This document shows positions 1 through 5,824 of a DNA stretch of 5,824 nt, piece after piece. The position numbers and the translations under genes are program-made. The DNA lies in NCBI GenBank assembly GCA_003219945.1, contig QHQV01000045.1:1-5824 (forward strand), read 5' to 3'. The DNA comes from Verrucomicrobiota bacterium (GTDB taxonomy: Bacteria > Verrucomicrobiota > Verrucomicrobiia > Chthoniobacterales > UBA10450). Under the pieces are notes generated by a model. The model worked only from the letters and a program-made list of their open reading frames with translations, ran no database searches and was not told the origin of the DNA. Every line of letters starts with the position of its first letter. The stretch's first letter is position 1.

Positions 1-7
1 TAAATAT

Positions 8-80
8 ACGCCAGTAGCTCAATTGGTAGAGTAGCGGTCTCCAAAACCGTCGGTTGGGGGTTCGAGTCCCTCCTGGCGTG
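8..80 (+). tRNA. tRNA-Trp (anticodon CCA)
   Basis: Complete cloverleaf. The acceptor stem pairs ACGCCAG (8-14) with CTGGCGT (73-79), with discriminator G at 80. The D arm begins GCTC at 17. The anticodon stem GCGGT/ACCGT (34-38/46-50) closes the loop CTCCAAA, with anticodon CCA at 41-43, which reads UGG. The T arm is GGGGG-TTCGAGT-CCCTC (56-72) with one G-T pair. The 3' CCA is not encoded (TGC follows), so it would be added by tRNA nucleotidyltransferase. It lies 26 bases before secE, the common bacterial arrangement in which tRNA-Trp heads the secE-nusG operon, and it may be cut from the operon transcript. The CCA anticodon would not be expected to read UGA efficiently, which bears on the in-frame TGA at 2558-2560. 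Confidence 0.97.
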
Positions 81-106
81 TGCCTAACGAATCGCGTGGC
101 AAAGCA

Positions 107-325
107 ATGATGACAAAAGTCAAAAGCTTCTTCAGCGAGGTGAAGGTCGAGCTGCAGAAATGTTCGTGGCCGTGGGACCCAAAGGAAAAGGGATTCCGCC
201 GCTACAAGGAACTGGTGGACTCGACGATCGTGGTTACGATCGCGATGCTGTTGCTCGGTGGGTACGTGGCGTTGTTCGATTTTATCTTGGTGAATGTTGT
301 GCACTTCTTCACCCGATTGCACTGA
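107..325 (+). CDS. secE: Preprotein translocase subunit SecE
   Basis: SecE is the small essential membrane subunit of the SecYEG channel in the cytoplasmic membrane; it clamps and stabilises SecY. The product is 72 aa, typical of the short one-helix SecE of most bacteria. An amphipathic N-terminal part (residues about 4-20, with EVKVELQK) is followed by the conserved Trp-Pro (W21-P22), then 'WDPKEKGFRRYKELVDST', and one membrane segment at about residues 39-66. The WPWDPKEKG variant resembles Verrucomicrobiota SecE as I remember it. ATG codons at 107 and 110 are equally possible starts; neither has a clear Shine-Dalgarno sequence. The frame is open back to a GTG at 80, but that codon overlaps the last base of the tRNA, so it was not used. 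Position between tRNA-Trp and nusG supports the call strongly. Confidence 0.94.
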   Translation: MMTKVKSFFSEVKVELQKCSWPWDPKEKGFRRYKELVDSTIVVTIAMLLLGGYVALFDFILVNVVHFFTRLH

Positions 326-327
326 TT

Positions 328-418
328 TATGGGACAAAGATGCGCAGGGAAAATGGCAGGAACGCACCGCTTCGGCGCGCGCCGCGATTGCGTCCTGCGA
401 AATTGAAGTATGGGACAA
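328..418 (+). repeat. Pair of exact 10-base direct repeats bracketing the secE-nusG gap
   Basis: TATGGGACAA occurs at 328-337 and again at 409-418, an offset of 81 bases (27 codons). The second copy contains the nusG start codon. Partial similarity continues for about 15 bases (both have CGCAG then GAAA), then disappears. The first copy opens a 25-codon frame (329 to a TGA at 404-406) in the same reading frame as secE and nusG and starting with the same Met-Gly-Gln. I see no recognisable protein in that small frame. It may be a leftover of a short local duplication or chance. Confidence 0.45.
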
Positions 419-979
419 GCGCTCGCAGCGAAAGATCAATGGTACGTGGTGCATGTGCTTTCCGGTCAGGAAAACAAAGTGCGCGAGAACATTTTGAAAC
501 GCGTCAAAACCGAAGAGATGGGCGACATGGTTTACGAGGTGCTCCTTCCGACCGAACGCGTCTCGGAAATCAAAAAAGGTAAAAAGACTGAAACCACGCG
601 GAAATTTTTCCCCGGTTATTTGATCGTTAATATGCATCTGCTCGACGAGAACAATCAGCTGGTCGGGCGAACCTGGTATTTCATCCGCAATACATCTGGC
701 GTGATCGGGTTTGCCGGAACCAAGGATAAACCCATCCCGATGCGACAATCGGAAGTGGAAAGCATGCTCGCGCAAATGAAGGAGCGCGAAGAGAAGGTGA
801 AACCAAAAGTCAGCTTCGAAGTTGGCGAAACCGTGAAGGTCGCCGACGGTCCGTTCCAAAATCAGACCGGTGTCGTTGAAGAAATCGATCCCGAACGTGG
901 CAAGCTGCGCGTTTCTGTCACTATTTTTGGTCGCGCCACGCCGGTGGAACTGGAATATTGGCAGGTCGAACGCGGCTGA
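410..979 (+). CDS. nusG: Transcription termination/antitermination protein NusG
   Basis: NusG binds RNA polymerase across the clamp, promotes processive elongation and links it to Rho or the ribosome (S10). The 189-aa product is of normal length for a two-domain NusG. The NGN domain covers residues about 10-120: [14 protein letters not shown] at 11-24, LPTER at 46-50, and the hallmark RKFFPGYL at 64-71. A charged linker (about 121-136, [11 protein letters not shown]) leads to the KOW domain at about 137-187, with [17 protein letters not shown] at 144-160 and the closing VELEYWQVE. An in-frame TGA at 404-406 excludes any earlier start, so ATG 410 is the first possible one. The upstream sequence GAAG is only one base from the ATG, so no properly spaced Shine-Dalgarno is visible. 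It is 84 bases after secE and 40 before rplK, consistent with one operon. Confidence 0.97.
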   Translation: MGQALAAKDQWYVVHVLSGQENKVRENILKRVKTEEMGDMVYEVLLPTERVSEIKKGKKTETTRKFFPGYLIVNMHLLDENNQLVGRTWYFIRNTSGVIGFAGTKDKPIPMRQSEVESMLAQMKEREEKVKPKVSFEVGETVKVADGPFQNQTGVVEEIDPERGKLRVSVTIFGRATPVELEYWQVERG

Positions 980-1019
980 TCCATCAGCACCCAAGTCTCG
1001 ACTACAAACTCTCTCTAAA

Positions 1020-1445
1020 ATGGCCAAAGAAATCGTAGCCCATATCAAACTGCAAATTCCCGCAGGACAAGCTAACCCCGCGCCTCCGGTGGGCACTGCT
1101 CTCGGTCCACGCGGCGTGAACATCATGGCGTTCTGCAAGGAGTTTAACGCCGCGACACAGAAACAAGCCGGCGACATTCTCCCAGTGGTGATCACCGTTT
1201 ACAAAGACAAATCGTTCACGTTCATCACCAAGAGCCCTCCAGCCGCCGTTCTGCTCAAGAAAGCCGCCAACATCGCCGCAGGTTCGAAGGAACCTAACAA
1301 GACCAAAGTCGGAAAGGTCACGCGCAAACAGGTGATGGACATCGTCAACACCAAGCGCAAAGACCTGAACGCGCGTAACGACGAAGCCGCCTTCCGCATA
1401 ATCGCCGGCACCGCCCGACAAATGGGCCTCGAGATTGCCGATTAG
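1020..1445 (+). CDS. rplK: Large ribosomal subunit protein uL11 (L11)
   Basis: L11 binds 23S rRNA in the GTPase-associated centre at the base of the stalk; it contacts elongation factors and is needed for stringent-response sensing by RelA. The 141-aa product is the standard length. The N-terminal domain (about 1-72) carries the proline-rich [19 protein letters not shown] (14-32), the region known to form the factor and thiopeptide contact surface, then [13 protein letters not shown] (32-44). The C-terminal RNA-binding domain (about 73-141) shows [12 protein letters not shown] and ends with [10 protein letters not shown] and [14 protein letters not shown]. The frame is open upstream to about 870, but homology begins at [10 protein letters not shown], so ATG 1020 is chosen; no Shine-Dalgarno precedes it. 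rplA, normally next, is absent: a different gene starts four bases after the TAG stop. Confidence 0.97.
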   Translation: MAKEIVAHIKLQIPAGQANPAPPVGTALGPRGVNIMAFCKEFNAATQKQAGDILPVVITVYKDKSFTFITKSPPAAVLLKKAANIAAGSKEPNKTKVGKVTRKQVMDIVNTKRKDLNARNDEAAFRIIAGTARQMGLEIAD

Positions 1446-1449
1446 CGTA

Positions 1450-2221
1450 ATGACGAGGAGTCTCTGCAAACAATGCGGAGAGCCGATCATTCGACGGGGC
1501 TCGAGAGCGCCGATTTTCTGTGGCCTCTCATGCAAAGCTTGTTGGCAGCGCAATCAGAAGCCAATTACGCGTGACGAGCTGAAGCATCTGTACGTTGATC
1601 GCGGGTTGGGCACGTATGCGATCTCACGAATCGTGAGGCGAGACCCGAAGCGCGTCTACCAATGGCTTCGCAACTATGAAATTCCGCTGCGCTCGCGCAG
1701 ATGGAGTATTCAGCCAAAGACACAACCTCATCACGATCGCGAATGGTTAATCCGTGAGTACGTGGCCAAGAAACGCTCAGCTGCGGAAATCGCAGCTGAA
1801 TTTGGTGTGGACGAGAACACAATCTTATTTTTTCTCGGCCGGTTGCTCATTCCTCGACGCACAACAGCAGAAGTACGAGCGCACAAACATTGGGGAGCTA
1901 CTGGCGAAACTAACCCGATGTTCGGCCGGACCGGTGCAAGTAATCCGCATTGGAAAGGCGGAGTTACGCCCCAACGACAAGCATTCTATCTTTCAACAGA
2001 GTGGAAGCGTGCATGCGCGGAAGTTTGGAAGCGCGACAAAGCAACATGTCGGCGTTGCGGCCAGAAATCGAAGTCTGGTTCGACTCTTCACGTGCATCAC
2101 ATCGCGTCATTTGCTGTCCGAAGTCTCCGCAAAAGCTTCTAATTTGATTTTGCTTTGTAGAGAGTGTCACCGCTTTATCCACAGCGCGCGAAACGTCAGA
2201 AAAGCATTGCTTGCGTGCTAG
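1450..2221 (+). pseudogene. Composite HNH endonuclease (zinc ribbon, two HTH-like units, NUMOD3-like, HNH), frameshifted
   Basis: Probable site-specific or homing-type DNA endonuclease. Taking ATG 1450 as residue 1: a Cys4 ribbon lies at C6/C9/C24/C28. There are two similar helix-turn-helix-like units at about 40-83 and 97-140, both of the form L..Y ... A.S/A.IA-like core ... V/TI ... IP.R. A NUMOD3-like 'NPMFGRTGASNPHWKGG' ends at 171. The HNH domain begins with C200/C203 and HVHHI (214-218). The frame then stops at TAA 2140-2142, losing the catalytic Asn and the second zinc pair. These are present in the next frame: NLILLCRECHRFIHS (2141-2185), ending in TAG at 2219-2221. Dropping one A from AAAA at 2131-2134 restores a continuous 256-residue protein reading SFAVRSLRKASNLILLC. 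It sits four bases after rplK on the same strand. The truncated product should lack nuclease activity. Whether the indel is real decay or a sequencing error is not decidable here. Confidence 0.8.
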
Positions 2222-2248
2222 CAAACGCGAACGCGCGGCACGCGCACT

Positions 2249-3328
2249 CTATTCCGGCCAACGCAAAATCGTCTTCTCCAATTGTGCAACGAGTCCGTCG
2301 AGATAACCTACCGGCGGATCACTGTTCGCCCGTCTCGCTGGATTATCCTTGTCACTCAACAACCTTGCCAAAAGGTCGGCAATCGCTTCGCCCTTTTGAT
2401 GACCCCAGTGCTGTTGAAAAAATTCGAGCCCCAGCCTCTTGGCATCAGCATCGCTGCCAGAGAAAAGGGTAGTTCGCGCAATCTTTTTGAGAGCGCGATC
2501 GCGCGAGCAAAGGAGCCAATATCTGTTTTCCGTGTTCTGCTTCTGTGTACGGCGGCATCATTCCTGAATAACCTGAAGGTCCCAGACTGCGTTGCGTATG
2601 TTCGTAAGCGCCTTGGCTCGATCTTTAGTTCGCAGTGACTTGAGCAATGAGCCAGCACGTCGATCTGTAAGATGGGAAGCCGCTAAGAGAATTGCACTCG
2701 GTAGGAAAAGGAACTCATCGTACGTCCAACGTAGAAACGCTTCCATCTTCTCAACTGACGAGCGCTTGCTTAACTCAAGCTCAGCGATCTTCAGAACAGC
2801 GATGTAAAATTTCTTCCGTCCAGTAATCGGTTTGTGAAAATCGACTATAGGTAGCGGACTCGAATACTCCGGAAGGTCATTGCGACCCAGGAAATCTCGA
2901 CGACCGAGCGCGATGTCTGCATAGATCTCCGGGCGCACGTTATCAGCAGCGCGGAACAACCGTAGCTCCTCCGGCGCGGAATCAGCTGCTTCGTACAACG
3001 CCGAAGAAGGTTCAATCACAACATTCGAGACCTGTAGAAAAGCCATCATGGCAGCGCCAATGCGGCCACGGTCGCTGCATTGCACTAACAAACCGCACGA
3101 GGCCGGCCGGACTAACGAGAGTACGTCGCTTAGGATATTTCGATCAAACAGAGCGCAGACTTGCGTTCCATGATGAGCGGCTTGGCGACGCCAAGTCAGG
3201 CAGTCGCAGTGATCCTCGATAGTAGCAAGCGATGACAATATTTCCTGCTCGCGTACAATCGACTGGATCGCCTCCAAATCGGTTGGAGGCAGCGGTATTT
3301 GATACTGCTCAAACAATATCTGCTGCAT
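2249..3328 (-). pseudogene. Unrecognised PIN-nuclease-like protein interrupted by an in-frame TGA
   Basis: From ATG 3328 the frame gives 256 residues to a TGA at 2558-2560, then continues in the same frame for 102 more residues to TAG 2249-2251. The downstream part is plainly protein-like (YWLLCSRDRALKKIA, then KRLGLEFFQQHWG, then GYLDGLVAQLEKTILRWPE). The codon before the stop gives IQE and after it CRRTQKQ, so one change from TGG (Trp) would explain it. CALFDRNILSDVL (58-70) and LLCSRDRALKKIA resemble the first and a late acidic motif of PIN-type RNases; AADNVRPEIYADIALGRRD (128-145) lies between. The PIN assignment is a motif-level inference; I do not recognise the family with certainty. 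The start is uncertain: the frame is open to 3487, and ATG 3448 would overlap the DUF885 gene by 37 bases. It follows the DUF885 gene on the same strand and converges with the HNH gene, 27 bases between stops. Confidence 0.65.
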
Positions 3329-3411
3329 GGACGGTGACCGAGTGTATTGCTGAACGCCGAGTTCGCCAGCCTGCGTTGAGACTTCCCACGACGGCGGGAC
3401 TACATCGACAT

Positions 3412-5118
3412 CTACTTCGGGACATTGCTCGCGTCCCCTAGCAATTCCCATCGCTGCAGCGCAATCGGCACGTTGCCGTTTTTCCACAGGAAATCGTCGA
3501 AGGCACGGAGATTGAATCTGTCGCCCTGCTGCATGCGCGTGTCGGCAAGGAATTTCAGGATTTGTAATTTCCCAATCTGATAAGTCATAGCTCCTCCGGG
3601 GCTGGTGGAGAAGGCGATCGCTTCCTGCCGCGCGGTCTGTTCATCCATCGGAACTTTCTCCTGGAGATATTTTGCAGCTTGTTCGAGCGTGAATTCGCCC
3701 AGCGCAAGTTTTACGTCCACTTCTACGCGGAGCGCGCGCAGCCGCATGAAATTGTAAATGATCTCGCGCGTGTGCGGACTGTCATCGAACAATCCTGCCT
3801 GCAACATCATTTCCTCAGCGTAAAAGCCAATGCCTTCGTTCGCACCGGAATCGTAGTAGTGACGCCGGATCGGGTCCTGGTTTTTCCACGAGAGACAAAG
3901 CTGAAAATAATGTCCGGGAATTCCTTCGTGCACCGTGATCGGCCGCGGATCCATCGCTGTCGCGCGCCAGAAGTAGCCAAGCTTTTCCGAAGGCTCAGGC
4001 ACGTAACGAATGCAATTCTCATTTAGTCGTGACGACGACGTAAAATCGTCGTGCTCAGTAAACTCAAGCGTGCGCAAATATTCGGGTGTTGGCTGAAGCG
4101 TATAATGCTGAACCCACTTCGGCACCGTGAGAATGTTGCGCTCCTCGAGAAATTTGCGGATTTGAAGTTCTTTTGCAGCCGCATCTTTGACCCACGTATT
4201 AATGTCCGTCGTCATCTTTAGCGGCGGCACATCCTTGTTGCGGTTCTTTTCGTATGCCTCAAATGCGACGGCGCGATTCCATTCCTGACGTCCCATGGCC
4301 AGAAGTTCTTCCGGCGTGAATGGCACCAGGGCAACGTTGCGTAAAAGCCAGATGTACGCGTCACGACCGAGTGCGGTTCGTTGCGGAAGCTTCGGTAGCT
4401 TATCCTTGAGCTGCTGCTGAAATTTTTCGAGTGCATCTGCGGCGCGATCAGTCGCGGCATTTAATTCTTCTGGTTTCAGAGTGGTCAATCCAACGAGAGC
4501 GCTCGCCATCCTCCGCAGGCGTTCGCGAACGCCGCCTAAATTCTGGGCCGCGACCATTGCAAACGGCGCCGGTGGGTTCTCCAGGTTTTCTGAGCCTTGC
4601 TGCAGGATCGACGGAATGTTTTCTATGCGCGCGAAAATCTCGCGGCTACGCGGTTCGTCATACGGCGCCGGCACCGTGAGCGCTTCTGCCAGAGCAGTGA
4701 GCGTCTGCTCGATGTAAAAATTCGGGTCGCGTTTCCAGCGCGGATTAGCTTCGAGTTCCCAACGAACGCGCGACAATGCCGAACCAATCAATTTGTAGTC
4801 GACTTGCTTCGGGATCGGCCATTGTGCGGGATTTAATTTCTTCCAACGCGCCTCAAATCCGACCAAATCCTTTGTGCGCTGGTCAATGCTCGCCCGAGAC
4901 CAATCGCGCTTTCCGCCGGGCCGCTCGATCCGGTTGACGTCGTCTGATGTGAATGGCGCGTGTTTCGCACGCCACGCCCAGAAATCATCCGCCAATTTTT
5001 CCAGTGAGTCGGGTTGCGCTTGAACGGCTGCGGAAAGCACGAGCGAAGTCAGCAACGAAAGCGATGCGAGGATGCATCGCATTCCTCTTTCGCGCGCTTG
5101 CAGGAATTCTGTTTTCAC
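3412..5118 (-). CDS. Secreted DUF885-family metallopeptidase-like protein
   Basis: The 568-aa product belongs to the DUF885 family (Pfam PF05960), of uncharacterised bacterial proteins with a metallopeptidase-like zinc motif. An N-terminal signal sequence is visible: hydrophobic ILASLSLLTSLVLSAAVQA at about residues 16-34, with an AQA-type cleavage site near 34/35, so it should be exported, to the periplasm if the cell is diderm. The signature HEGIPGH is at 397-403, and ANEGIGFYAEEMM (426-438) supplies the likely third metal ligand, E428 or E435. PGGAMTYQIGK (507-517) and the typical C-terminal FLWKNGNVPIALQRWELLG (543-561) are present, so the protein is full length. The GTG at 5118 overlaps the stop of the upstream gene (GTGA), suggesting translational coupling; ATG 5082 would give a shorter, tidier signal peptide and is a real alternative start. 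Substrate unknown. Confidence 0.88.
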   Translation of the reverse strand: MKTEFLQARERGMRCILASLSLLTSLVLSAAVQAQPDSLEKLADDFWAWRAKHAPFTSDDVNRIERPGGKRDWSRASIDQRTKDLVGFEARWKKLNPAQWPIPKQVDYKLIGSALSRVRWELEANPRWKRDPNFYIEQTLTALAEALTVPAPYDEPRSREIFARIENIPSILQQGSENLENPPAPFAMVAAQNLGGVRERLRRMASALVGLTTLKPEELNAATDRAADALEKFQQQLKDKLPKLPQRTALGRDAYIWLLRNVALVPFTPEELLAMGRQEWNRAVAFEAYEKNRNKDVPPLKMTTDINTWVKDAAAKELQIRKFLEERNILTVPKWVQHYTLQPTPEYLRTLEFTEHDDFTSSSRLNENCIRYVPEPSEKLGYFWRATAMDPRPITVHEGIPGHYFQLCLSWKNQDPIRRHYYDSGANEGIGFYAEEMMLQAGLFDDSPHTREIIYNFMRLRALRVEVDVKLALGEFTLEQAAKYLQEKVPMDEQTARQEAIAFSTSPGGAMTYQIGKLQILKFLADTRMQQGDRFNLRAFDDFLWKNGNVPIALQRWELLGDASNVPK

Positions 5119-5824
5119 TCCGAGCTTCGACGCAATGTGATCACCGCTGGCGTAAGCCCCGGCCGATACATCGACGCGCCGTAACAGAGCGCGGCGGATT
5201 TTTCGTGAGCATAACGAATCTTATTCAGTTTTTCGTCCCAGTGTTCCATGTAAGAGCAGTTAGCCGTTTTCTTATTACCGGGGATTGGCACATAACGGTT
5301 TTGCGTAAACGTGAGAAAAGCTGCCTCTCCCGGCAACGGAATTGGCGTCGCCCAGTTCGGTGAAAGGCGGAGGAATCGCGGGCCGCTGAAATCGAGTGCG
5401 AACACCGTATCACCGTCGGTGCTGTTCAAATGCAAATCGAAAAACGCGACGCGCAATGATCCATCGAAAAGGAAGTATAGGTTTTTGTCTTCCGTATTAT
5501 GCAGTAATCCGGCTGCGCCATAGAATCCGGGCACTTTACTGAATTCTGTCTCCGTTCCGGTTTTAAGGTCGCGAAGCAGGTAATGCTTTCCATGACCTGG
5601 ACCATTGATCTGGTCGTCCTCTTCGTTCATATCCAAGTGCAACAGCAATTCGACAGAACCATTGGGTGACTTATAGCTGGCCAGTAGCAGTGGCCCGGTT
5701 GAAGCGGATTCTACCGGCGAGCTCGTCGCTGTTGCCGAAGCTGGTTGTTCCGGCTCGACGTTTGTGAAATAGGGCGAGCTTTTCGCCTGCGCGTACCAAT
5801 CCGGTGCAGCGTGGAGCTTTTTCA
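5115..5824 (-). CDS. Unrecognised protein, 5' end outside the window
   Basis: The frame is open from the right window edge to TGA 5117-5115, giving at least 235 residues; the start lies beyond 5824. I do not recognise a family. The first visible part (about residues 1-45) has a low-complexity Pro/Ala/Ser/Thr stretch (EPEQPASATATSSPVESAS), which looks like a linker. After it comes a beta-rich region with alternating short hydrophobic strands: GPLLLASYKSP, VELLLHLDMNEEDD, LYFLFDGSLRVAFFDLHL, TVFALDFSGPRFLRLSP, and AAFLTFTQNRYVPIPG. This strand pattern suggests a beta-sandwich or propeller-like fold, but that is only an impression. Its stop overlaps the start of the DUF885 gene by the bases GTGA, so the two are probably co-transcribed and coupled. 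No catalytic motif is evident. Confidence 0.8.
   Translation of the reverse strand, partial: KKLHAAPDWYAQAKSSPYFTNVEPEQPASATATSSPVESASTGPLLLASYKSPNGSVELLLHLDMNEEDDQINGPGHGKHYLLRDLKTGTETEFSKVPGFYGAAGLLHNTEDKNLYFLFDGSLRVAFFDLHLNSTDGDTVFALDFSGPRFLRLSPNWATPIPLPGEAAFLTFTQNRYVPIPGNKKTANCSYMEHWDEKLNKIRYAHEKSAALCYGASMYRPGLTPAVITLRRSSE

Noticed and set aside
1..7. TAAATAT as a -10 promoter element
   Set aside because: Too close to the tRNA (transcription would start inside it), and no upstream sequence is available to find a -35.
80..106. GTG at 80 as an upstream start for secE
   Set aside because: It overlaps the tRNA discriminator base, and the extra nine residues are not SecE-like; ATG 107 or 110 fits the family length.
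870..1019. N-terminal extension of rplK back to 870
   Set aside because: It overlaps the end of nusG in another frame and has no L11 character; L11 homology starts at ATG 1020.
1002..1553. Long minus-strand frame of 183 codons opposite rplK
   Set aside because: It mirrors the rplK codons and shows no domain; rplK is unambiguous.
2233..2245. GCGCG-GCA-CGCGC hairpin between the convergent stop codons, as a terminator
   Set aside because: The stem is only five pairs with a three-base loop and there is no T tract on either side; too weak to call.
2510..2560. Selenocysteine insertion at the in-frame TGA
   Set aside because: The bases just downstream form only a four-pair CCGT/ACGG stem with a 13-base loop, unlike a bacterial SECIS, and the residue context (E-stop-C-R-R) is not a known selenoprotein motif.
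2282..2807. Plus-strand frames of 118 and 71 codons
   Set aside because: They lie opposite the continuing minus-strand PIN-like frame and show no recognisable protein features.
4953..5363. Plus-strand 136-codon frame
   Set aside because: It is a shadow of the DUF885 gene and its upstream neighbour, Arg-rich and without any motif.

Overview
The window looks like a bacterial chromosome segment, most likely from Verrucomicrobiota (possibly a soil Chthoniobacterales-type lineage). The grounds are the order tRNA-Trp, secE, nusG, rplK, the SecE variant with a 'WPWDPKEKG' stretch, and the absence of clear Shine-Dalgarno sequences before the operon genes. This placement is an inference from remembered protein character, not a database result. 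The code appears to be the standard bacterial one: secE and nusG both end in TGA and the Trp tRNA has anticodon CCA.

Left part (8-1445, + strand): tRNA-Trp(CCA), secE (the essential small translocon subunit), nusG (transcription elongation factor) and rplK (ribosomal protein uL11). This is the front of the widespread secE-nusG-rplK-rplA-rplJ-rplL-rpoBC transcription/translation operon. All four are intact.

Middle part (1446-3411): instead of rplA, rplK is followed four bases later by a gene for a composite HNH endonuclease (zinc ribbon, two helix-turn-helix-like units, NUMOD3-like motif, HNH). Its catalytic end has been knocked out of frame, most simply by one extra A in an AAAA run at 2131-2134. 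Converging on it from the minus strand, with 27 bases between the stop codons, is an unfamiliar protein with PIN-nuclease-like motifs. Its reading frame is interrupted by one in-frame TGA (2558-2560), after which about 100 residues of clearly protein-like sequence continue in the same frame. Both genes therefore carry a single disabling lesion, and they occupy the exact point where the ribosomal operon is broken.

Right part (3412-5824, - strand): a secreted DUF885-family metallopeptidase-like protein (HEGIPGH motif), preceded by and overlapping (GTGA) an unrecognised protein whose 5' end lies outside the window. The PIN-like gene follows the DUF885 gene in the same direction and may be read from the same transcript.

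The candidate novelty is the HNH / PIN-like pair at the rplK 3' end. Whether the two lesions are biological decay, recoding or assembly errors cannot be settled from this sequence alone.
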